DNA from: CBDCWQ01 sp965223435
GTDB lineage: Bacteria; Myxococcota; Kuafuiibacteriia; Kuafuiibacteriales; Kuafuiibacteriaceae
NCBI GenBank assembly: GCA_965223435.1
Contig: CBDCWQ010000017.1
Location: forward strand, 1 to 64,000
Reading direction: 5' to 3'
Length of the DNA stretch: 64,000 nt
Below are positions 27,198 to 35,600 of this stretch, piece after piece. The translations under genes and the position numbers were made by a program. Numbering within the stretch: the stretch's first letter is position 1; every line of letters starts with the position of its first letter. A model generated the notes under the pieces. That model worked only from the letters and a program-made list of their open reading frames with translations, had not been told where the DNA came from and made no database searches.

Positions 27198-29382
27198 CCC
27201 ATGCGGGATTCTTGACTGGAAGGTTGTCCCAGCTGAGCCGTTGGTGTGCGGCTATGGTAATTCTTTGGTCATCAATATGAAGAGATGGCCGGGTGACGTA
27301 GTTCTCTTCACATCGGTAAAAGTAGGGCCCATACGCGAGCCCGCCGTTCGGATGCGATGGCAAAAACGCCCAGAGGTCCGGAAACTCTTCGTATGCGTCT
27401 TGGCAGCCCATGGCCTCTTCAAGATCCTCTGGTCGAATTTGCTCCTGACTCAGCGAGTAGACTTCGTGTTCTGTTTTCGTGCACGGGCACGGCGAGGGGT
27501 GATCGTCTGGCCAACGGACGATGTACTCCCGAAAATAGTCCACGGAAACGTCAACCGGATAGCGTTTGTGTTGATCGAAGACGTTGGAAGGCACACCATC
27601 CAGTCCTCCAAGGTAGTACACCTTGTTGGCCTCGCCCCACACCAGATGGATTTCCCCAAATTTGTCATAGGCCAGGTCGATATGCCTTTTGGATTTTTCG
27701 CTGGACCTCAGCGTCTTGGGTTCGTGGTCAAAGTTTTGCCCGCCATCTTTGCTTTTTACGATGCGCACCCGGGTTTTGAGTGGCTGGTCGTCCTTTTTCT
27801 GTTTGGCTTTCTCAATCCAGCCGATGGCTATGTTTTCACCGCGTGTGGCCAACGCGATATCCATCACGGACCATGATCCGCTGCTCTTGAATACCGCTTC
27901 GGTCTCGGGTTCCCGGCTGTTTTCGTTGGCGAGCCGGTCGCTTCGCCGGTACTGGATTTCGTCGCTTTCGTTTTGGGACGCTACGACTTGCACCACGTGG
28001 GTAAATCGTTTGCTTTCTTCGTTGGCGTGTTGAAATCCCCGTTTTTTGAACTGGCTGACCGAAAGCCGTACGAACTTGGTTCCGGGGCCTAGCTCTTTGG
28101 CAGCACCGGGTTGCGCAAAAACACCTGCCTGTAGAGACGTCGTATCCATATCTACCCGAGTGTCCGCATCTATGGGTGCTGCACGAGGCTCGTACCCCAA
28201 AGAAGCGCCCACGTTTCGGGTCTTGTCAGAAAAAAATCGCCCGCTGAGCGCCCTCAGAAGGTCATGGCTTGCTTCGCTACGATTCAGGGAGCCAACGGCT
28301 CGGATGGCATCGGATGCCGACGTAAAGGGCGCAACGCCTGTGATTTGGGCCCCCATTGAGCCGGAAAGGCTTTGAAGATGCGCCACCAATTGTCCAAGCC
28401 GCAGAACGGCACCCACCGGTGGCGGTTGCTCGTTTGCCGCGACAAGCACAACATGGATTTCTTTGGGAAGCGCCGGACTTTGGCCGAGTGGAACGCGTTC
28501 GTGTACTTGCCACTGTGAACGCGCATCTTGAGCTATGACAAAGTGGCCGGGTTGGGCCTCGAACATTTGTGCAAGAGGAGGGCGATGGGGCTGATGGTGC
28601 TGGACCACAATTTGAGTGCCTTGTGGTGGATGCAGAGGGCCTGTTGCTGCTGCCATCACCGAGGCATCGCTTTTTTGAGCTCTCATCAATCGAAAGGGTG
28701 CGTCGTCGAACGCGCAGGTCTGGACGAAACGAAGTGCGTCCGCATGATTCCAGTTCCCGGCCTCGCAGTCATCCTCGGCGACGAGCCAATAGGTTTCATG
28801 GGGATTGAGCGCGCCAGGCTCCATGCGCGTCATCGTCTGGCTACGCGCGTTCCATCGGTATACTCTGTCCGCCGCGCGCGATACGGTAAACCTGACTTCG
28901 CCTGGCCGTAAACGGAAGAACCGTCCTTCGGGGCCGAAATCGTGGTGAAGGTCCGGAGGAACAGTCTCTGCTTCAGATGAAGTGTCGACCTCACCCTGCA
29001 CGTGAACCCAATAGCTTTCTTGGGCCGGCATTCTCGAGTGGGGTTCGTGTCCGGTCGATGGGTGCTCTTTTTGCCTCGCCTCAAGGTGTCCATGCGTGGG
29101 GAGGTACCGTGGTTCTAAGGCTCCGCGGTGCTTGTTGTACGCGTGATCGATTTGCCAGGCTGCATACGATGCATCGCCTATAAGAGAAGCCAGTGATTCT
29201 TCTGGCGTAAGCGTGAGCAGATGCCATCCGGGGCCGAGCCCCCTTTGTGTTTGTCCAGGTGTCGGATGATCGCCCGCTCGATTGTCGTGGGGCGCCGGTT
29301 TGCATGCCGGCCAGCCAGCCGAGATGGTCAAGAGGACCGCGATACAGGCTTGAATCTTCAAGACAGAATGCTGCCCCGTCAT
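26944..29382 (-). CDS. First reading frame of giant protein E: lipoprotein signal and truncated BNR propeller core
   Basis: I place the start at ATG 29382, which gives a lipoprotein signal (MTGQHSVLKIQACIAV, lipobox near GWPAC). The open frame extends 98 codons upstream without signal-like character and overlaps gene C. GWHLLTLTP matches the N domain of D. Propeller features follow: SKDGGQNF Asp-box, LVWGEANKVYYL, RCEENYVTRPSLHIDD and LSWDNLPVKNPAW. Family similarity continues to about LLGFRQTYKTHP (near 27070), then the frame becomes Arg-rich and ends at 26944. It overlaps the following frame by 254 bp. The toroid region seen in A-D is missing, so this gene looks like a fusion or deletion product joined out of frame to the peptidase part. 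Confidence 0.75.
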   Translation of the reverse strand: MTGQHSVLKIQACIAVLLTISAGWPACKPAPHDNRAGDHPTPGQTQRGLGPGWHLLTLTPEESLASLIGDASYAAWQIDHAYNKHRGALEPRYLPTHGHLEARQKEHPSTGHEPHSRMPAQESYWVHVQGEVDTSSEAETVPPDLHHDFGPEGRFFRLRPGEVRFTVSRAADRVYRWNARSQTMTRMEPGALNPHETYWLVAEDDCEAGNWNHADALRFVQTCAFDDAPFRLMRAQKSDASVMAAATGPLHPPQGTQIVVQHHQPHRPPLAQMFEAQPGHFVIAQDARSQWQVHERVPLGQSPALPKEIHVVLVAANEQPPPVGAVLRLGQLVAHLQSLSGSMGAQITGVAPFTSASDAIRAVGSLNRSEASHDLLRALSGRFFSDKTRNVGASLGYEPRAAPIDADTRVDMDTTSLQAGVFAQPGAAKELGPGTKFVRLSVSQFKKRGFQHANEESKRFTHVVQVVASQNESDEIQYRRSDRLANENSREPETEAVFKSSGSWSVMDIALATRGENIAIGWIEKAKQKKDDQPLKTRVRIVKSKDGGQNFDHEPKTLRSSEKSKRHIDLAYDKFGEIHLVWGEANKVYYLGGLDGVPSNVFDQHKRYPVDVSVDYFREYIVRWPDDHPSPCPCTKTEHEVYSLSQEQIRPEDLEEAMGCQDAYEEFPDLWAFLPSHPNGGLAYGPYFYRCEENYVTRPSLHIDDQRITIAAHQRLSWDNLPVKNPAWVAQHGPETPPRNSQDACQDPLEGRRRSLLGFRQTYKTHPLACDPLDPSRTPVFRFRIPTKSMDHTDRSFVRRGRFSRRRCSHAW

Positions 29383-29609
29383 GGGTGGGACTTTTTTTTC
29401 AGAGTGTCTGGATCGCGTGTGTCGCTTGCCATGGCCGTGAAGCACAGAGAATCTCCTAGATCGCGACGGCCTAAGTTGTCTAGGCAAGAAGCATTGTCGA
29501 CGGAAAGCCGGTCGCTCGGTGGACCTAGGGGCGGGGGCGTCCGTCTCAATGCTGACGGACAGCTCTGGCGCCAAAAGGCAAGGCTTTTGCTTGAAGATTG
29601 GTCGGTTGC

Positions 29610-32600
29610 CTACCTCGTGGCCTTGATGGCGTTGTCGATGCGCTGTTTCTCTTCCGGAGTTGCAATTTTGTACCACCGGGCTTGAAGGGATTCGGTGAGG
29701 CTATGATAGTTGTCGGCAATTTCCTTGTCGGTTGTCCCCGGAACAATGCCTGGTTCCCACCAGATGTAACGTAGGATTTGGCCATCCTCGAGCTCCACGG
29801 TCCACTCGTAGGCGCTGATGAGGCGCATCAGGGGATCGTCCAGGTTCCAACCATCAACGATTCGTCCGCGACGCGCTTTCACCTTTGTTGAGAGTCCCTT
29901 CTCCAAGGTTTTCTTCGACCACGCTTCGACCTCCTTCTCGAATCGAACACCCTGATCAAATTTTAGAACAGGTGCTTCGTCGTCTTCATCGGGATCTACG
30001 TCCTCTCGTGAGTCGTTGCGTGTGGCGAAAATCGATGGATTTAGGCTCCCCGACCGTCCTAGACTATTCCGATGCGATTCGAACTCGATCAGGGCGCCAT
30101 CTAAGAGTTTGTTCCTTAGATGTAAAGCTACGAGCCCTGATGCGTTCGCCACAAAATCCTGTTTCTCCGAATCCGATAGCGCACGGTAGGCTTTTATCAC
30201 CTCCGTGGGCGCCATATCGACAGGGTCGAAGAATGGCGTGTCAGTTTCTTTGACATACAAGACCTCATTCGGGATATCCAGGATGATCTCTTGTCCCCTG
30301 AACTGATTTATACCGATATACATCGTTGGCTTGCGACCGTCTCGAAGCATGGGGCCATCGGGTGCAACCAGAACATCTGCCGGTTCGATCACCCAAGCAC
30401 CGATCTCCATCCTTTGCATACGGTGAGGAAAGACTTCGATTTCGCCAACCCGGGATTGAGCACGGCCATCGTTTTTGGCGTCGGGCACGAATTTTTCTGA
30501 AATCAACGTGCCCGCCAGACCAAAGTCCAGCTGGGCGCGCAGCTCCGTTCCGGTTGCGACCCTAATCGGAAGCCGAATCGACTCGTCTTCAACTTCAATG
30601 GGAATCGCCGTAAATCCGGAGATAGGAAGCTGGGCGGTGGCGATGGCATCCTTAGGGAAAAATCCGATCGATTTACCCACGGAATCGACGTAGAGAACCT
30701 GTAGAGACAAAAACGGCCAGCCCAAAATTCCATCAACATGGTATTTTTCCAGTTCGGGCATGCTCAAAATTGAAACCGGGAAGGAATCAAAGGCGCGGTC
30801 TCCGATCACGACATTTTTCAAGCGAGCCACGTGAGATTTACCCGAGAATTTGTGAAAACCGTGGTGCTTTACCCGAAAATCCGTTGACGTGTAGTCGTCG
30901 TCTTCATTGAGTTGGGCCAGCGCCTCTGGAGAAAGGATGGAGACCGGTGCTCCGTTATCCACCACGAATCGCATTGGAATCCCGTTCACTGTGGCTTGGA
31001 CGATCATTTGCGGTGCTCCGGGAATCCGTTCGAATGGAAGCAGCCGGACCTTCGAGTTGGTCTTGGACGCTTCCGTCTCCGTGGGCTCAAAGAAACCATC
31101 GGGTGGAGACCTGCGAAAAGAGATCTTCGGCCAAGAAAACGCGGTATTCACGGGCAGATCGTTGTCGCCAAGAAGGATGGGGCCCTCGCCTGACTGGCGC
31201 CTTGGGACCCCCACGATCAGTTGGCGCATCCACCGCAAAAAGGCCGGTCGAGCCGCTTCGTCCAAAAGCTTGGCAAGCTCTTGGGCGCCGAGCCATCCCG
31301 AATGGTCTTTATACACCTCATTGAAGCGGGCATCGAACGCGGTCGGACTGGCTGGGGTCAACGTGTAGACGGGTACGGGGCTGTTGAGGTCGAAGGAGGG
31401 CGAGGGTGATCCGAACGACACCGGAACTTCGGTTTGGACCAGATCTGGAATCACTACGCCGTAGAGCCGGTTGGATTCGATGGCGACCGATTCGATGGCT
31501 GAAACATCGTCGAGCCATGCGACGGAAAAGGGTCGCTGGAATCCAGCGGATTCATTCAGGAGCAACGTGACCAATTCAGGCACTTCGCTGGGGCGAAGGT
31601 AGCCGTGAAGCGACCAGAACGCCGGGTCGGGCGGCTCAACCATGTGCAAAAGACCGAGCCAAGGGTCACGCTGCAAAGAAAGCCACTCTGCGGCCTCTGC
31701 CATCGCATTTTGTGTACTCGTCTTTGGTGCGTCCGGGGGAAAGTGGGTGATGACGTCTTCTTTGATTTCCTCAATTCTTTTTTCCGCATCCGCTGGACTG
31801 GCCGAGCCGAGCAAAAGCTCCGCCACAAAGGAAGCAACGAGACGATTGAAGGCACTTTTCTGTTCAGGCAAAAGGCCGGCGCTCAGCGCGTCGGTACCCT
31901 GAGGGGTCCAATCGAAGCCGGTCCCGATACGCTTATAGGGGACGCTTACGCTCCCATCGGGTTGCATCACAGCGACCAGCCCCGCCGGTGCGAATTCGGG
32001 CGAAATGAGTTCGGCCTCGGACGGAAAGCGTTGATACACATGGATTCCGCGTCCGGTGTCTTGAATGACAACGGTTTGGGGTATGTGACCACGCCAGGTG
32101 CTGTCCACGAACCGGACGAACTCTGCCAGGGCGCCCTCATCTCGGCTCGAGACCGAAAGTGAAGCGGGGTTTGTGTGCTTTCCCAGCAGTTTTTGGAGGT
32201 GGCGCACAGACTCTTCTTGAAAGACTTCGGTCATGTGGTGGTGAAGCTCCGCCGGGGACATGACCAGCAAATCTTGGGTACGGAGCGGATAGGGCATTTG
32301 AACGGGGTCGAAGGTGTCTGGGACTCCAGAAAACGGCGTTCCCCGCGGAATGACCAGGATGTTGTGAGATTCTGGGGCCAGAACACCCAAAGCGAACAAG
32401 AGCTCATCAGCCAGCGGCTGGAGTTCTTCCACCGGCAGGCCTAAGCCAGCAGCCCCCGAAAGCCAGCCGGCGATGATTTCTTTGGCCAGCGTACCTCCTG
32501 CGGCCTTGCCGCCCTGGCTGCCGGCAGCGCGAACGCCGGCCCCAAACAGGATCTCCATAAGTAGATTCTGTTGAACCAAACGCGGGTCTGCACCTGCAAT

Positions 32601-35600
32601 CATCAACGAGGCGCCGGGCACGATGGCGCCAACAGGAGCGAGTGTCTGCGGGTCTTCGCCATCTTCCCAAGAAACTTGGGGTGTGGCCCCATGTCTTGCC
32701 GCACGGTAAACTTCGCCTTCTTCGAGAGCATAGATGGTTGCGGTTTGCCGATCAAAGAAAATCATCAACGTATCGAGGCCAAAGCCGCAGATCTCGAGAG
32801 GCAGCTGAAGGCTCACTCGAAGGCTTGGGAACCGGTCTTTAAAGCCGGCCAAGTAGTGGTCCTTCCACCGGTGACAATTGGCCGATGTGAAGTACCCCAT
32901 TGCAATAATCGCGGCGCGCAGTACCGGGTTTTGTTCCACGACATCACAGTGACCCACGCACGGAATGTCATCGCCCGGTCCGGCGCTTGCCGACGAAGGC
33001 TTGTTTATCTGGAGGTGATTGAACCCCAAATAAACATGCTCGTTGGCAGGCCCCGTAACCTCCAATCGGCAGTGCAAGCTCACCAGGGTTGCGCCCTCGA
33101 CTGCATCGGAGGGATCGGGGCCGGGGGCTTCGACCATGACCGAGCCCCCCACACCCTCGGGCATCCTGACGGTACCGGGGCCACCCAGCTCTAGCGGAAG
33201 GCCTGCGTGTAAGTTGCGGCACTGGACTCGAATTTTCGTACTGTTTTCTGCGATATGTCGAAGCTCAAAGCTTGTGTCTCGATAACCTGATGGAACCTGA
33301 GAAAAGGGCCCGCCCCCAAGAATCGTCAGATTGTAGGTTCGGACCACATCCACGCCGGTCGCCCCTTCTTCCTTCGAAAGGCGAAGCACGACAACCCGCT
33401 GGTCGTCAATGTCGTGTAGAGAAATGGGTTCGCGTAAGCGCGCGACCGCGTTCGAGTCCTGAGTAAGCAGCCATAGAAGATTGGGGTCTTCCTCCAACTC
33501 GACAAACTGAGGAAGGTCCAGTTCGATGGAGTCATCAGAGACCTCCGTAAGACGGGCCTCATCCCCAAGCGTGCGGAGCAAGAAACCGCTTGTTGGGTTC
33601 TCTTTCGTCGATGAAAGCTTTGTGGGCGGAGGCGGGCAACCAATACCATACCGTGCCTCACACGATGGATGAGCCTCCAGCCAGGGATTATTCTCGGTCA
33701 CAGCGGGCCCCAGGCGCTCGAAATGTTCGTACACATCGATGAACCAGATGAGCGCGGTGCTCGAAGTCAGCAGGGTCGATAGATTGATGATGCGTTGACT
33801 CGAGTACGGAAAGCCGTGGTCTAGGACAAAAGCCTGAACGCCCGCCCAAAGGGCGTAGGCTTCGCGAACAAAGAAATCTCTCTTTGGGTGCTCAGGATGA
33901 GCCTCAACAAACGCGAGTAAGCCCAAAATGAGTCCCGTAGTCGCCTCCAGATGAAACGATTGCTCCTGACGACTTGTCCCTTCGATATACTTGTCCTCAA
34001 ACCCATCGAAGAAATAGTGAGCCCCATAGTATCGCTGGCCTTCAAACTCGATATCTTTGGCAAAAGCCAACGTCGTAAACTCCAAACAGCGCGCAAGTTG
34101 CTCGACCTCGTCCGCGTTTGTGAGATCATCAAAGTCTACCGAGAGGGAGAGCCAACTGCAGTTGTCGATGGCCGTGTGGCGTCGATTGGGTATCACGGTA
34201 AAGCGCCCTCGAAAGAAGCCATCGTCGATGAGTACGGCATCGACCGCTTCTTTGTATTCGGATTCGCTGGCCAGCACCCCGCCGGTCGCGACCCGGCCCC
34301 AATCCCCGCGCACCAAAGCCGCCTGAATTTCCGTTCGTTTTCTTGCCCCGGCACCCTCTGATAGGGCCGCATTTTCAAGATCGTGACGCCAATGATCCTC
34401 TACGTCATCCCAAAGCACGTGAAAGATCCCGGCCCGCAGTTCATCTCGCCAGGCCCTGATGGTACTCAGTTCCGGTCGACCCGGCTCTTGGAGGGATAAG
34501 GCCTCTTGGTGGTTCAAGGCGTGGTTGAGCACGCTGAGAACATCGAGATTGTGTTCGGTGACAATATTGGTGGCCTCGACCTTCTGTTTGAGGTGCGCAA
34601 AGTCCCTCTTTGTGAGGACCAGCGGCGGTAGGGATGACGGCGAATGCCCTCCCTCCATGGTTCTCCGCACCGCGGGTGCGCGGGTTTCATCGAAGTTGTC
34701 GTAGCCCAGGGCGTCAAGAACGTCGTAGTAGTGCCACGTCTCGCCGGCCAGGTGATCCTCTGTTCTGCGCCAGCCGGTTTGCAGCAGCGCTGAAGGATCA
34801 TCAGCATGGGCCAAGCCCAGGGTTGTCCAGCCCGCTGTCACCAGGCTGATTCTCCGTCCATCTTCCATCGAACCCGAATGACGATGCCCGATCAAGCCGT
34901 GGAGCGCCTGGCGGTAACAGGCGCGAATGCGTTTCTGTTCGTCGTCAGAAAGACCCGAAAAAGCTTCTGAGACAACAAAAACGCCTAAGCCGTGGGTGAC
35001 CCATGCGGTCGCACCGGTCACCAAGCGAACGTCGCGCCAGTTGTCATCGAGGGTATTCCAAGAAAACGGCCAACCCTGGATCAAGTCTCTGAACCCTTTT
35101 TTTCCCGATGGAGCCACCTTTGCCTGGGAACACAAGTAGCGGGCCAAGGCTCGCGCTCGGGCGAGGGACTCGTTGGTCCCTTGCCGCGAATACTGCGCGA
35201 GCGCGATCCCTTGGGTATACGCCCAAACCCGTTCGTGACTGGCCAAAGGCACCGAGTCTATGGCTTGACCCTCCTCTATGCCTCGGAGCCCATCCGAGGC
35301 GTCCTTATCGTCTCCGACAGCTTCATACTCCACCTGGAATCCCACGGACGAATCATCGTCCGTGCCCTGGCGCCACAGCTTATCCCGCAGCCAAAGCGCC
35401 TGCTGATAGTTGCCATGGACCGAGGCCGCAAAAGCAGGCACCACCGAGACTTCGACCCCGGCGGATTCCGCATCACCCTGAGCTCCAGGCACCGCCGCCA
35501 CCGCAAGCGAGACCATGCCAGCGTCGCCGACCACGGCCCCGTCGAACAAGTCTAAAGGCAGGCTGGCTTCTCCTCCCACCAGCGAGATGGTGCGGGGCGA

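Noticed and set aside
29383..29676. 98-codon N-terminal extension of gene E
   Set aside because: Would precede a perfect lipoprotein signal with Arg/His-rich sequence and overlap the end of gene C.
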